Below are positions 1 to 8,838 of a stretch of DNA of 64,000 nucleotides, piece after piece (positions within the stretch are counted from its first letter, which is position 1; each line of letters begins with the position of its first letter). Source of the DNA: Cupriavidus agavae (lineage in GTDB: Bacteria; Pseudomonadota; Gammaproteobacteria; Burkholderiales; Burkholderiaceae); the NCBI RefSeq assembly GCF_004217045.1, contig NZ_SGXM01000003.1, positions 426,641-490,640 on the forward strand. Reading direction: 5' to 3'. Under the pieces are notes generated by a model. The model was not told the origin of the DNA. It was given only the letters and a program-made list of their open reading frames with translations, and did no database searches. Position numbers and translations under genes: made by a program.

Positions 1-1
1 G

Positions 2-1093
2 CTGATCCGCCAGGACGACTGGGTCATCATCGACGGCGATGCCGGTCTGGTGATCGTCGACCCGTCGGCCATCATCCTGGAGGAATACCGCCACCGCCAG
101 AGCGAGCGCGCGCTGGAGAAGAAGCGCCTGCAACGCCTGCGCCACATGCCGGCGGTGACGCTCGACGGGCTGGAAATCGAACTGCTGGCCAATATCGAAC
201 TGGCCGAGGATGCTGGCGCGGCGCTGGCGGCGGGCGCCGTGGGCGTGGGCCTGTTCCGCTCGGAATTCCTGTTCATGAACAGGCGCAGCGAGATGCCGGA
301 CGAGGAAGAGCAGTTCCTGGCCTACCGCAACGCCGCCGAGGCCATGCACGGCCTGCCGGTGACGATCCGCACCATCGACGTGGGCGCCGACAAGCCGCTG
401 GACGGCCTCGGCGACGATTTCGAGACCGCGCTGAATCCGGCGCTGGGACTGCGCGCCATCCGCTGGTCGCTGTCGGAGCCGGGCATGTTCCTGACGCAGT
501 TGCGCGCGCTGCTGCGGGCGTCGGCGTTCGGACCCGTCCGGCTGCTGATCCCGATGCTGGCCCACGCCAGCGAGATCGACCAGACACTCGACCTGATCGC
601 CCAGGCCAAGCGCCAGCTCGACCAGCGCGGCCAGCCCTACGACCCCGGCATCAAGATCGGCGCGATGATCGAGATCCCGGCCGCCGTGCTGCTGCTGCCG
701 CTGTTCCTGAAGCGCATGGATTTCCTGTCGATCGGCACCAACGACCTGATCCAGTACACGCTGGCGATCGACCGGGCCGACAACGCCGTGGCCCACCTGT
801 ACGACCCGCTGCACCCGGCCGTGCTCCAGCTGATCGCCCGCACGATCCGCGACGCGAACCACGCCGGCGTGCCGGTGGCCGTGTGCGGCGAAATGGCCGG
901 AGACCCCGCCATGACGCGGTTGCTGCTCGGCATGGGCCTGCGCGAGTTCTCGATGCACCCGGCCCAGTTGCTGCGTGTGAAGCAGGAGATCATCCACGCC
1001 GATTGCGAGCGCCTGTGCAAGGCGGTGGACCATATCCTGAACTGCTACGAGCCCGACGAGCTGGCCAGCGCGCTCAAGCTGCTGGCCGCCTGA
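2..1093 (+). CDS. ptsI: Phosphoenolpyruvate-protein phosphotransferase (Enzyme I), C-terminal part; 5' end outside window
   Basis: The open frame enters from the window edge and runs 363 codons to a stop. It is the C-terminal PEP-binding TIM-barrel domain of Enzyme I, the cytosolic protein that takes phosphate from PEP and passes it to HPr/NPr. Visible family motifs are GVGLFRSEFLF, the catalytic CGEMAGDP (Cys codon at 884-886) and the terminal REFSMHPAQLL. Family members are about 580 residues, so the N-terminal third, with the phosphohistidine and HPr-binding domains, lies upstream. A short hairpin (1111-1130) and a stronger one (1157-1184) follow the stop. No sugar permease is visible here; the regulatory PTS partners ptsN, hprK and rapZ are at 45-48 kb, suggesting a mainly regulatory role. 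Confidence 0.95.
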   Translation: MIRQDDWVIIDGDAGLVIVDPSAIILEEYRHRQSERALEKKRLQRLRHMPAVTLDGLEIELLANIELAEDAGAALAAGAVGVGLFRSEFLFMNRRSEMPDEEEQFLAYRNAAEAMHGLPVTIRTIDVGADKPLDGLGDDFETALNPALGLRAIRWSLSEPGMFLTQLRALLRASAFGPVRLLIPMLAHASEIDQTLDLIAQAKRQLDQRGQPYDPGIKIGAMIEIPAAVLLLPLFLKRMDFLSIGTNDLIQYTLAIDRADNAVAHLYDPLHPAVLQLIARTIRDANHAGVPVAVCGEMAGDPAMTRLLLGMGLREFSMHPAQLLRVKQEIIHADCERLCKAVDHILNCYEPDELASALKLLAA

Positions 1094-1110
1094 GCGCCGG
1101 CCAGGCGATT

Positions 1111-1184
1111 ACCCTTTTGCAACGAAGGGTCTTTGTCTGCAATGTCATCGCCTGGAACGCCACTTTTCGATGGGAAAGTGGCGT
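1111..1184 (+). terminator. Two hairpins after ptsI
   Basis: ACCCTT (1111-1116) pairs with AAGGGT (1125-1130) and is followed by a T-rich stretch. A perfect 10-bp stem then joins 1157-1166 (ACGCCACTTT) to 1175-1184 (AAAGTGGCGT) with an 8-nt loop and no T tract. Together they probably end or trim the ptsI transcript; neither is a textbook terminator. Confidence 0.45.
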
Positions 1185-1246
1185 AGCAGATCCTTCAAAA
1201 CGTGACTGTCACTCCGGCTCGTGTCCTCCGGTTCTCATTCGTTTAA

Positions 1247-1261
1247 TGGGAATTGTTATCA
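1247..1261. promoter_or_regulatory. Fur-box-like operator upstream of bfd
   Basis: TGGGAATTGTTATCA matches the 7-1-7 Fur consensus TGATAATNATTATCA at all but three positions and lies 74 bp before the bfd start. bfd genes are classically Fur-repressed, which fits. I saw the match by eye; no matrix score was computed. Confidence 0.6.
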
Positions 1262-1334
1262 TTTTGGTTTCCTGTTATTCTGCCTCTCATCGCGTTCGGC
1301 ATGCCGGTGCCGACGCCGCCCCCAGGAGGCTTTT

Positions 1335-1640
1335 GTGTACGTTTGCATTTGCAACCAGGTTACCGACCATGAGATCCATGGCGCCGCCCATCTTGGCGTC
1401 AGCACGCTCGACGAGCTGGCGGAGACGCTTGGCGTAGGAACCTGCTGTGGCCGTTGCCGCGATTGCGCGAGAGACGTGCTCGCCGAAGGCGTGGCCGCGG
1501 TACAGACCATGAAGGCCTCCAGCCTTTCGACCATCAAGGTCGTCGAAATTTCAGTTTGTTCGTCTGCTTCGTCACATGCCATAATGGAGGCTCGTGACCC
1601 GGCAGTTGCGAACGACCAGCGTACTGCGCTGGTTGCCTGA
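1335..1640 (+). CDS. bfd: Bacterioferritin-associated ferredoxin, C-terminally extended
   Basis: Bfd is a small [2Fe-2S] protein that docks on bacterioferritin and reduces its core so that iron can be released. I take the GTG at 1335 because AGGAGG sits five bases upstream and the protein then opens with the diagnostic YVCICN. The cluster ligands are Cys4, Cys6, Cys38 and Cys41 (CICN and CCGRC), with two extra nearby cysteines at 37 and 44. At 101 residues it is longer than the usual 64-75; residues past about 65 form an extra low-complexity tail with one further Cys. It lies directly upstream of bfr behind a Fur-box-like site. Confidence 0.88.
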   Translation: MYVCICNQVTDHEIHGAAHLGVSTLDELAETLGVGTCCGRCRDCARDVLAEGVAAVQTMKASSLSTIKVVEISVCSSASSHAIMEARDPAVANDQRTALVA

Positions 1641-1691
1641 AGCTCACTCTGAACAGCGAGACTATTCACCGACATCACGTGTGAATCGAGA

Positions 1692-1730
1692 AGCGCGCCC
1701 ACGGATTTCTCCGCGGCGCGCTTTGTTGCT
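1692..1730 (+). terminator. Hairpin between bfd and bfr
   Basis: AGCGCGCC (1692-1699) pairs with GGCGCGCT (1715-1722), followed by TTGTTGCTTG. It suggests that bfr is at least partly transcribed separately from bfd. Confidence 0.55.
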
Positions 1731-1817
1731 TGCCTGTTTTTCGTAGCGGCCTTCGTTCGATGCCGGGTTCATTGTTGTCTGCAATCGCTGTCCGCAACGG
1801 ACGCAACAGGAGCCCCC

Positions 1818-2297
1818 ATGAAAGGTGACAAGACCGTCATCCAGCATCTGAACGCCCAGCTCAAGAACGAGCTGACCGCGATCAACCAGTATTTCCTCCA
1901 CGCCCGCATGTACCGCCACTGGGGCCTGAAGAAGCTCGGTGATGTCGAGTACAAGGAGTCGATCGGCGAAATGAAGCACGCCGACCGCCTGATCGACCGC
2001 ATCCTGATGCTCGACGGCCTGCCGAACCTGCAGGACCTGCACAAGCTGATGATCGGCGAAGACACGCCGGAAATGCTCAAGTGCGACCTGAAGCTGGAGC
2101 AGACCGCGCACGGCACGGTCAAGGCAGGCATTGCGTACTGCGAATCGGTGGGTGACTACGTCAGCCGCGAACTGCTGGTCGATATCCTGACCGATACCGA
2201 AGAGCACATCGAATACCTGGAGACGCAGCTCGACCTGATCGACAAGGTTGGCCTGCAGAACTACCTGCAGTCGCAACTGGAGCCGGGCGCCCAATAA
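1818..2297 (+). CDS. bfr: Bacterioferritin
   Basis: Heme-containing 24-mer iron-storage ferritin of the cytosol that oxidises Fe(II) and mineralises it. The 159-residue length is standard. Ferroxidase ligands are all in register: Glu18, Glu51, His54, a Glu in the third helix and the paired Glu/His of TEEHIEY. Met52, between Glu51 and His54, is the axial heme ligand, which separates Bfr from non-heme ferritins. An AGGAG precedes the ATG by seven bases. It forms a storage and release pair with the upstream bfd and is convergent with the MoeB-like gene. Confidence 0.97.
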   Translation: MKGDKTVIQHLNAQLKNELTAINQYFLHARMYRHWGLKKLGDVEYKESIGEMKHADRLIDRILMLDGLPNLQDLHKLMIGEDTPEMLKCDLKLEQTAHGTVKAGIAYCESVGDYVSRELLVDILTDTEEHIEYLETQLDLIDKVGLQNYLQSQLEPGAQ

Positions 2298-2543
2298 GCG
2301 CGCCGGTCCACGGCCGGCCGCCTCCGGAAACGGGGTGGCGGGTCAGGCGCGTGGCGCTGGATGGCGCCGCGCACGAGTGTGGAAGTGGTTAGTAACCTTT
2401 CTCATTCGGATTCTTGTCTCCATCCAGTCATTCGCTGCCGTTGCAGCGACGCGCGCCGGCCACGGCGACCCAGCGGGGAGGGGGCTCCACCGCGACGGGT
2501 CGCCGGCAGCGCCGGCGCCGACCTTCCCAGATCCTTCCGAAAT

Positions 2544-3296
2544 TCAGTGGCTGCCGCCGCAGACCTCGCAGCCCGGCGTGCGCGCCAGCCGCATCGTGGT
2601 CCATTCCATCGTCAGCGCGTTGACCATCAGCAGCCGGCCCGACAGTGTCTGGCCGATGCCGGTCAGCAGCTTGAGCGCCTCGGCGGCCTGCACCGTGCCG
2701 ACCATGCCGACCAGCGGGGCAAATACGCCCATCGTGGCGCAGGCGGCCTCCGGGGCAGGCTCCGATGGCGGGAACAGGCAGCCGTAGCAGGGCGCGTCGG
2801 GCTGGCGCAGGTCGTAGACGCTGACCTGTCCGTCGAAGCGCAGCGCGGCGCCTGACACCAGCGGCTTGCGATGCGTCTGGCAGGCGCGGTTGACGGCCTG
2901 GCGCGTGGCGAAATTGTCACAGCAGTCGAGCACGACGTCGGCCTGTGCCACCAGCGCGTCGAGTTCGGCGTCGCCGACCCGCTGCGGTACCAGGCGGATG
3001 TCGAGGTCCGGATTGATCCGCAGCAGGCCCTCCCGGGCCGATTCCACCTTGGGCCGGCCGATATTGGCCGTGGTGTGCAGGATCTGGCGCTGCAGGTTGG
3101 TCAGGTCGACCTCGTCGTCATCGACGATCGTCAGCCGGCCCACGCCCGCCGAGGCCAGGAACGGCAGCGCCGCGGCGCCCAGCCCGCCTGCGCCGATCAC
3201 CAGCGCGTGGCCGGCCAGCAGCCGTTGCTGGCCTTCGATGCCAAGTTCGTCCAGCAGGATATGGCGCGAGTAGCGCAGCAACTGATCGTCGTTCAT
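2544..3296 (-). CDS. moeB: MoeB/ThiF-family sulfur-carrier adenylyltransferase
   Basis: E1-like enzyme that adenylates the C-terminal glycine of a ubiquitin-like sulfur carrier (MoaD or ThiS). Visible are the nucleotide-binding VIGAGGLG near residue 35, the conserved LQRQ arginine region, the acidic VLDCCDNF, zinc-binding pairs CYGC and CEVC, and the family segment VFAPLVGMVGTVQA. The 250-residue length matches MoeB/ThiF without a C-terminal rhodanese domain. Sequence alone does not separate molybdopterin from thiamine partners. It lies last in a minus-strand run gpmA-ctpA-moeB, 100 bp after ctpA. Confidence 0.85.
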   Translation of the reverse strand: MNDDQLLRYSRHILLDELGIEGQQRLLAGHALVIGAGGLGAAALPFLASAGVGRLTIVDDDEVDLTNLQRQILHTTANIGRPKVESAREGLLRINPDLDIRLVPQRVGDAELDALVAQADVVLDCCDNFATRQAVNRACQTHRKPLVSGAALRFDGQVSVYDLRQPDAPCYGCLFPPSEPAPEAACATMGVFAPLVGMVGTVQAAEALKLLTGIGQTLSGRLLMVNALTMEWTTMRLARTPGCEVCGGSH

Positions 3297-3396
3297 GGGT
3301 CGGTCGGTGCAAACAAAAACGGCCCGACGGTGCGATACCGGGGGCCGCGAGGTCTGGCAGGGAAGCGCACCACCAGTTGGTGGCGCGCCTCCGGGA

Positions 3397-5007
3397 TCAC
3401 TTCTTGCCGGTCGGCGTGCCCAGCGGCTGGCCGATCGGTGCACTGGCCGGCGGCTGGCTGGCCGGGGCGGCAGGCTTCGATGCCGGGGCCGGCTTGGCCG
3501 CGGGCTTGGTGGCCTTGCCGTCCTGCTTTTCTTCCTTCGTGTCGGGCTTGCCGGCCGTACCGGTCGCTTCCAGGCGCGACTTCGAACGCTGCACCGGCTT
3601 GCCGTCGAGTTGCGCGATGGCCTGCTGGAGCATGAAGTCCTCGGCCGAGCCAAACTCCACCGGCTTCTTCTTGCGGTCCTTTTCGCGTTCCTCCGGCGTC
3701 TTCTTCGAGTTTTCTTCCTCAAGGCGGCGCAGTTCGTCCACGCGGCGGCGTTCGCGCTCGTTCATTTCCGGCTCTTCCGACTCCTGCTTGTTGTGCAGGT
3801 GGCGCTCGGTGTCGATCTCGCGCGTGATCAGCGCGTCGTCCGGATCGCCTTCGGGGTTCTGGTCGACCGGGATGTCCGGGCGGATGCCCTTGGCCTGGAT
3901 CGACTTGCCCGACGGCGTGTAGTAGTACGCGATGGTCAGCTTGATGCCGGTGTCGTTGGTCAGCGGGCGCACGGTCTGCACCGAGCCCTTGCCGAACGTG
4001 GTCTTGCCCATGATCAGGGCGCGCTTGTGGTCCTGCAGCGCGCCGGCCACGATTTCCGAGGCGGAGGCCGAGTAGGCGTTGGTCAGCACGATCATCGGCA
4101 GCTTCTTGAACTGCGGCGGCAGGTCCTTGAGCGGATCGTCCTCGAGCGACGACAGGCGGTAGTTGTTGAACGTGGCCTTGTAGACGCGCTTGGCGTCAGG
4201 CACCTGCCCGTTGGTCGACACCACCGTGGCATCGTCCGGCAGGAACGCCGCGGCCACGCCGACCGCGCCCTGCAGCACGCCGCCGCCGTTGTTGCGCAGG
4301 TCGAGGATGATGCCCTTCAGGTTCGGGTTCTTCTCGGCCATTTCCTTGAGGCGGCGGCCGAGGTCGGCCACGGTGCGCTCCTGGAAGCTGGTCAGGCGCA
4401 CCCAGCCGATGGTGTTGTTGTCGAGCATCTTGGTCTTGACCGACTGCACGCGGATCTCGGCGCGCGTGATCGAGACCGGGAACGTGCGTTCCTCGCTCTT
4501 GCGATAGATGGTCAGCGTGACCTTGGTGCCCGGCTCGCCGCGCATGCGCTTGACCGCCTGTTCCAGCGGCAGGCCGCGTACGGGCTTGTCGTCGATGCGG
4601 GTGATCAGGTCGCCCGGCTGGATGCCGGCGCGGAACGCGGGGGTGTCCTCGATCGGGTTGATGACCTTGACCAGGCCCTCTTCCTGCGAAATCTCGATGC
4701 CCAGGCCGGCGAAGCGGCCGCGCGTGCCCTCCTGCAGCTCCTTGAAATCCTTCTCGTCGAGGTAGGCCGAGTGCGGGTCGAGGCTGGCGACCATGCCCTT
4801 GATGGCTTCGGTCAGCAGCTTCTTGTCATCGACGGGCTCCACGTACTCGCGCTTGATCTGTCCGAAAATGTCGGACATCAGGCGCAACTGGTCGAGCGGC
4901 AGCGGCCCGGAAGAATTCTGGGCGGTGGCCGAAATCTGCAGCGTGGCCAGCACGCCGGCAACGACGCCGACCGAGACGAGGCTTATGTTCTTGAGCGTCT
5001 TTCGCAT
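3397..5007 (-). CDS. ctpA: C-terminal processing peptidase, S41 family
   Basis: Periplasmic carboxy-terminal protease that trims or degrades exported proteins, often cell-wall hydrolases in this family. I start at the ATG giving MRKTLKN, which begins a Sec signal peptide ending near SATA-Q; a TTG 39 bp upstream would put 13 residues before it. A PDZ domain (about residues 95-165, with GLGIEI and the RAGIQPGD loop) precedes the S41 catalytic domain, with Ser in NAYSASASEI and Lys in GKTTFGKGS. The last 80 or so residues are charged and then Pro/Ala/Lys-rich, probably disordered. Length 536 residues. Likely cotranscribed with gpmA upstream and the MoeB-like gene downstream. Confidence 0.93.
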   Translation of the reverse strand: MRKTLKNISLVSVGVVAGVLATLQISATAQNSSGPLPLDQLRLMSDIFGQIKREYVEPVDDKKLLTEAIKGMVASLDPHSAYLDEKDFKELQEGTRGRFAGLGIEISQEEGLVKVINPIEDTPAFRAGIQPGDLITRIDDKPVRGLPLEQAVKRMRGEPGTKVTLTIYRKSEERTFPVSITRAEIRVQSVKTKMLDNNTIGWVRLTSFQERTVADLGRRLKEMAEKNPNLKGIILDLRNNGGGVLQGAVGVAAAFLPDDATVVSTNGQVPDAKRVYKATFNNYRLSSLEDDPLKDLPPQFKKLPMIVLTNAYSASASEIVAGALQDHKRALIMGKTTFGKGSVQTVRPLTNDTGIKLTIAYYYTPSGKSIQAKGIRPDIPVDQNPEGDPDDALITREIDTERHLHNKQESEEPEMNERERRRVDELRRLEEENSKKTPEEREKDRKKKPVEFGSAEDFMLQQAIAQLDGKPVQRSKSRLEATGTAGKPDTKEEKQDGKATKPAAKPAPASKPAAPASQPPASAPIGQPLGTPTGKK

Positions 5008-5106
5008 GAGGGCTGCCTGAACGTGTGAGGATTGTGCAAGGGGCAATTCCGCGCCGGGCCGGGGGCGTGCGGCGCGAAGTTGACCGACAGTATAAGAGCG
5101 TGCGCA

Positions 5107-5140
5107 GAAAAAGGCCTGCGGGCCACCCGACCCCGGGTGG
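5107..5140 (-). terminator. Possible terminator or attenuator between gpmA and ctpA
   Basis: Read on the minus strand, CCACCCG-GGGT-CGGGTGG (5140 to 5123) is followed by GGCC-CGCA-GGCC and a TTTTT run. It may stop part of the gpmA transcript before ctpA. Confidence 0.4.
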
Positions 5141-5218
5141 GAGCGGCCACACAGGGCCGCGGGCCACGCCTACCCGGAGGCGGTCCGGGCGGGCGCGGCG
5201 CGGCCGGTAACGGCGGTA

Positions 5219-5965
5219 TCAGCGCGCCTTGCCCTGGTTGGCCACGGCGGCCAGCGACGCGGCGATGGCGTCCTGGTCGCCCAGGTAGTAGTGGCGCAGG
5301 GGGCGCAGGTCGGCGTCCAGCTCGTACACGAGCGGCGTGCCGTTGGGAATGTTGAGGCCGACGATGTCGTCATCCGAAATCTGATCGAGGTATTTCACCA
5401 GCGCGCGGATGCTGTTGCCATGGGCGGCAATCACCACGCGCTTGCCCGCTTTGATGTCCGGAGCAATGGATTCGTTCCACAGCGGCATCACGCGGGCCAC
5501 GGTGTCCTTCAGGCATTCGGTCAGCGGGATCTGCTCGCGCGGCACATTGGCGTAGCGCGGATCGTCGAACGAGGCGCGCTCGTCAGTGGCTTCCAGCGCG
5601 GGCGGCGGGGTGTCGTAGCTGCGGCGCCACACCAGCACCTGGTCGTCGCCGTACTGCCTGGCGGTTTCCGCCTTGTTCAGGCCCGACAGCGCGCCGTAGT
5701 GACGCTCGTTGAGGCGCCACTCGTTGTGCACCGGAATCCACATCTGGTCCATTTCGTCCTGCACGTGCCACAGCGTGCGGATGGCGCGCTTGAGCACCGA
5801 CGTGTAGGCCACGTCGAACGCGAAACCAGCCTCCTTGAGCAGTTTGCCGCCCTGTTTGGCCTGGGCCACGCCGGTATCGGTCAGGTCGACGTCGACCCAG
5901 CCCGTGAAGCGGTTTTCGAGATTCCAGGTGGATTCACCGTGGCGGATGAGAACGAGCTTGTACAT
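5219..5965 (-). CDS. gpmA: 2,3-bisphosphoglycerate-dependent phosphoglycerate mutase
   Basis: Interconverts 3- and 2-phosphoglycerate in glycolysis and gluconeogenesis in the cytosol. The histidine-phosphatase signature LIRHGES gives the phosphorylated His9 flanked by Arg8; the second catalytic His182 is in [10 protein letters not shown] and the general acid is Glu87 in RLNERHYG. The 248-residue length and the long insert with [10 protein letters not shown] are typical of the cofactor-dependent GpmA type. It is transcribed leftwards, towards ctpA, and is divergent from the rhodanese gene with about 140 bp between starts. Confidence 0.97.
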   Translation of the reverse strand: MYKLVLIRHGESTWNLENRFTGWVDVDLTDTGVAQAKQGGKLLKEAGFAFDVAYTSVLKRAIRTLWHVQDEMDQMWIPVHNEWRLNERHYGALSGLNKAETARQYGDDQVLVWRRSYDTPPPALEATDERASFDDPRYANVPREQIPLTECLKDTVARVMPLWNESIAPDIKAGKRVVIAAHGNSIRALVKYLDQISDDDIVGLNIPNGTPLVYELDADLRPLRHYYLGDQDAIAASLAAVANQGKAR

Positions 5966-6068
5966 GCTGCTTCCAGGGTAGTGAGGTAACCTGCGGCGCC
6001 AGCCGGGCGCGTGGAGTGCCGGGAAGGCGACCCCGCAAATATCGGCGCTGGCGCGAAACCGCGTATTT

Positions 6069-6074
6069 TATAAT
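6069..6074 (+). promoter_or_regulatory. -10 element before the rhodanese gene
   Basis: A perfect TATAAT ends 30 bp before the GTG start at 6105. No convincing -35 hexamer is visible 16-18 bp upstream. Confidence 0.5.
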
Positions 6075-6104
6075 GCCGCCGACCCAACCCAACGGAATGC
6101 CAAC

Positions 6105-6518
6105 GTGAATTTCTTCGCCGATTACAACAACCTGGCCCTGATCGCGATCGCCGTGGTCTCGGGCGGCCTGCTGGCCTGGCCGCAAATCAAGGCCGGGACG
6201 GGCGGCAAGCGCGTCAATACGGCTGCCGCCACGCAGCTGATCAACCGTCGCAACGCGGTGGTCGTGGACATCCGCGACGCCGCCGATTTCGCAAAGGGCC
6301 ACCTGCCGCAGGCCAAGAGCGCGCCACTTGCCGACCTGCCGGGCCGCGCCGCCAGCCTTGCAAAGGACAAGGCGACCCCCATCATCGTGATCTGCCAGAC
6401 CGGCCAGCGCTCGGGCAAGGCCCAAGCAGCGTTGAAGGAAGCCGGTTACAGTGAGGTCTACGCGCTGGAGGGCGGCCAGGCCGCCTGGCAGCAGGCCGGC
6501 CTGCCGGTCATCAAGTAA
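6105..6518 (+). CDS. Membrane-anchored rhodanese-like sulfurtransferase
   Basis: A 137-residue protein with one N-terminal membrane segment (about residues 9-27, LALIAIAVVSGGLLAW) followed by a single rhodanese domain. The active-site loop is CQTGQR with Cys97, after the conserved VVDIRD strand. Rhodaneses move sulfane sulfur; the physiological acceptor is unknown. The start is GTG, since the only nearby ATG (6096) is out of frame and stops at once. It is followed by a strong terminator and then grxC, secB and gpsA, a gene order I recognise from related betaproteobacteria. Confidence 0.85.
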   Translation: MNFFADYNNLALIAIAVVSGGLLAWPQIKAGTGGKRVNTAAATQLINRRNAVVVDIRDAADFAKGHLPQAKSAPLADLPGRAASLAKDKATPIIVICQTGQRSGKAQAALKEAGYSEVYALEGGQAAWQQAGLPVIK

Positions 6519-6543
6519 GCCCCATTTTTCGAAAAGCAGTCGC

Positions 6544-6593
6544 GGCGCGGTATCTGCCCGGGGTGCCCCGGGCGGTCCGCGCCGTTATTTTTT
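6544..6593 (+). terminator. Rho-independent terminator between rhodanese and grxC
   Basis: GGCGCGG (6544-6550) pairs with CCGCGCC (6577-6583) around an inner CCCGGGG/CCCCGGG stem, followed by GTTATTTTTTG. Confidence 0.75.
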
Positions 6594-6613
6594 GTCATAC
6601 AAGGAGATCCCGC

Positions 6614-6871
6614 ATGGCCCGCGTCGTCATGTACAGCACGGTAGTGTGCCCCTACTGCCAGATGGCCGAGCGTCTGCTCAGGCAGCGCGGCGTCGACGAG
6701 ATCGAGAAGATCCTGATCGACCGCGAACCGGGCCGCCGCGAGGAGATGATGACCCGCACCGGCCGCCGCACCGTGCCGCAGATCTATATCGACGAGACCC
6801 ACGTGGGCGGCTTCGACGATCTGTCGGCGCTCGACCGCCAGGGCGGGCTCGTGCCGCTGCTGGCCGCCTGA
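6614..6871 (+). CDS. grxC: Glutaredoxin 3
   Basis: Cytosolic glutathione-dependent disulfide reductase of 85 residues. The dithiol active site CPYC is at residues 12-15; the cis-proline motif TVPQIYID and the GSH-binding GGFDDL are in the expected places. The ATG at 6614 has AAGGAGAT six bases upstream, so upstream in-frame codons are excluded. It sits between a terminator and secB, an arrangement also seen in enteric bacteria, where grxC neighbours secB and gpsA. Confidence 0.95.
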   Translation: MARVVMYSTVVCPYCQMAERLLRQRGVDEIEKILIDREPGRREEMMTRTGRRTVPQIYIDETHVGGFDDLSALDRQGGLVPLLAA

Positions 6872-7052
6872 GCCTGGCGCACGCCGGGCGCCGGACGGCG
6901 GCAGATCAAGAGACGATTCTGATTCTGCCGCCGGTCGGTGAATTCGCCATCGGCGTCATGTACCATATGCGCTTTCCAACCGCCCGCCGGGGGCCTGACC
7001 GCCGGCAGCGTATGGCGCAGCGCGCCCAAACCGATCCATCCGGAAGCCTTTC

Positions 7053-7574
7053 ATGAGCGACCAGCAACAAGCCACCCAGCAGGACGACCAGCCTTTCTTC
7101 AACATCCAGCGCGTGTACCTGAAGGACATGTCGCTCGAGCAGCCGAACTCGCCGGGGATCTTCCTCGAATCGGAAGCGCCGTCCGTCGAGGTGCAGGTCA
7201 ACGTGGGTGCCGCCCAACTGCAGGAAGGCATCTTCGAGGTCGTGGTCACGGGAACCGTGACGACCAAGGTGCAGGACAAGGTCGCCTTCCTCGTGGAAGC
7301 GCACCAGGCCGGCATCTTCGACATCCGCAACGTGCCGGTGGAGCAGCTTGACCCGCTGCTGGGCATCGCCTGCCCGACCATCCTCTATCCGTACCTGCGC
7401 GGCAACATCGCCGACATCATCACGCGTGCGGGCTTCCAGGCCATCCACCTGTCGGAAATCAACTTCCAGGCGCTGTACGAGCAACGCCTGCAGGCCGCGA
7501 TGGAAGAAGCGCAAGGCGGTGCCGAGGCCGGCGCGGGCATCGTGCTGCCGGACGGCAGCCAGGCGCGCCACTGA
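7053..7574 (+). CDS. secB: Protein-export chaperone SecB
   Basis: Homotetrameric cytosolic chaperone that keeps preproteins unfolded and hands them to SecA. Recognised from [19 protein letters not shown] at the start of the core, [14 protein letters not shown] and the downstream [11 protein letters not shown]. The 173-residue length includes a short Gln-rich N-terminus and a C-terminal tail rich in Gly/Ala, consistent with the flexible SecA-contacting end. A terminator with a TTCG loop follows. Confidence 0.97.
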   Translation: MSDQQQATQQDDQPFFNIQRVYLKDMSLEQPNSPGIFLESEAPSVEVQVNVGAAQLQEGIFEVVVTGTVTTKVQDKVAFLVEAHQAGIFDIRNVPVEQLDPLLGIACPTILYPYLRGNIADIITRAGFQAIHLSEINFQALYEQRLQAAMEEAQGGAEAGAGIVLPDGSQARH

Positions 7575-7610
7575 TACGGCGCACGATCCGGACGGCGTCC
7601 GGATACCGGC

Positions 7611-7633
7611 AAACGGGGCTTCGGCCCCGTTTT
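7611..7633 (+). terminator. Rho-independent terminator after secB
   Basis: AAACGGGGC-TTCG-GCCCCGTTT: a perfect 9-bp stem with a stable tetraloop, ending in TTTT. Confidence 0.85.
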
Positions 7634-7707
7634 GCATTGTCTGGCGGCCACGGGCGGTCATACTGTCGCCATTGAAGCGCCTCCCTGGCAAAACTCGCGG
7701 AACAGCC

Positions 7708-8733
7708 ATGAAAATCACAGTACTCGGCGCCGGCGCCTGGGGCACCGCCCTGGCCAGCCATGCCGCCGCCGATGCGCGCCACGACGTGGTGCTCTGGGGC
7801 CGCGACGCGGACCAGCTTGCCGCCATTGCCGCTACCGGCAGCAACGCGGCCTATCTTCCGGGCGTCGCGCTGTCGGCGCGGCTGGCCTGCGAACCCGATT
7901 TCGGGCGCGCAGTGGACCACGCGCTGGCCGATGCCGCGGGCCTGCTGATCGTCGCCACGCCGGTCTCGGGCCTGCGTGAGATGACGCGGCGGCTGGCCGC
8001 GCGGCGCAAGGGTCCGCTGGCGATGCTCTGGCTCTGCAAGGGCTTCGAATCGGATACCCATGCGCTGCCGCACCAGATGGTGCGCGAGGAGCTGGACGCG
8101 CTGGGCGTGGCGCCGGGCGAGATCGACTACGGCGTGCTGACCGGCCCGAGCTTCGCGCGCGAAGTGGCGCAGGGTTTGCCGTGCGCGCTGACCGTGGCCG
8201 GCACCGACCACGCGCTGGCCGACCGCGCGCAGGCGGCCTTCCACCATCACGCGATGCGGATCTATGGCAGCGATGACCTGACCGGTGTCGAGGTGGGCGG
8301 CGCCGTCAAGAACGTGCTGGCGATTGCTACCGGCGCGAGCGATGGACTGGGACTGGGCCTGAACGCCCGGGCGGCGATGGTGACGCGCGGGCTCGCCGAA
8401 ATGACGCGCCTCGGCCTGGCACTCGGCGGCCGCATGGAAACGTTCATGGGGCTGGCGGGGATGGGCGACCTGATCCTGACGGCCACCGGTGACCTGTCGC
8501 GCAACCGCAAGGTCGGGCAGCAACTGGCAGCCGGCAAGACCCTCGACCAGATTCTCCAGGACCTGGGCCACGTGGCCGAAGGCGTGCGCTGCGCGCAGGC
8601 CGTGGCGGCGCTGGCCGGGCGCCTGGGCGTGGAGATGCCGATCACGCGGGCCGTGTGTGCCGTGCTGTTCGATGGGTTGCCTGTGGCGGATGCCGTTGCG
8701 CGGTTGTTGCAGCGGGATGCGCGGGATGAGTGA
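7708..8733 (+). CDS. gpsA: NAD(P)-dependent glycerol-3-phosphate dehydrogenase
   Basis: Reduces dihydroxyacetone phosphate to sn-glycerol-3-phosphate for phospholipid synthesis. The N-terminal dinucleotide fold shows [10 protein letters not shown]; the catalytic region shows [22 protein letters not shown] with the active Lys, and [18 protein letters not shown]. The ATG at 7708 is preceded by GGAACAG and begins directly with the fold; the frame is open further upstream but crosses the secB terminator. 341 residues, normal length. Confidence 0.96.
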   Translation: MKITVLGAGAWGTALASHAAADARHDVVLWGRDADQLAAIAATGSNAAYLPGVALSARLACEPDFGRAVDHALADAAGLLIVATPVSGLREMTRRLAARRKGPLAMLWLCKGFESDTHALPHQMVREELDALGVAPGEIDYGVLTGPSFAREVAQGLPCALTVAGTDHALADRAQAAFHHHAMRIYGSDDLTGVEVGGAVKNVLAIATGASDGLGLGLNARAAMVTRGLAEMTRLGLALGGRMETFMGLAGMGDLILTATGDLSRNRKVGQQLAAGKTLDQILQDLGHVAEGVRCAQAVAALAGRLGVEMPITRAVCAVLFDGLPVADAVARLLQRDARDE

Positions 8734-8763
8734 ACTTGCCGCACCGTTTTTGTTGAACCGCCG

Positions 8764-8817
8764 GCCCTCTCCCCCGCCCCTCTCCCGCGATGCGGGAGAG
8801 GGGCCGGGGGAGAGGGC
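8764..8817. repeat. REP-like GC-rich inverted repeat
   Basis: A 54-bp near-perfect hairpin with arms of the CCCTCTCCC/GGGAGAGGG type around a GAT loop. A related shorter element is at about 58590-58622. Such elements recur in intergenic DNA of this family; only these two were noticed in the window. Confidence 0.65.
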
Positions 8818-8838
8818 AAGCGCATCCACTTCGTGAAC

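Noticed and set aside
2298..2543. Small gene between bfr and the MoeB-like gene
   Set aside because: Short frames here are Arg/Pro-rich with no ribosome site; only a small CGCCGGC-AGC-GCCGGCG hairpin (2501-2517) is visible.
3295..5028. 577-residue open frame opposite ctpA
   Set aside because: High-GC antisense shadow: the encoded protein is an Arg/Leu/Gly/His-rich string without family features, while the minus strand encodes a clear S41 peptidase.
6896..6933. Terminator after grxC
   Set aside because: CGGCGGCAGA/TCTGCCGCCG can pair, but with an 18-nt loop and no T run; too weak to call.
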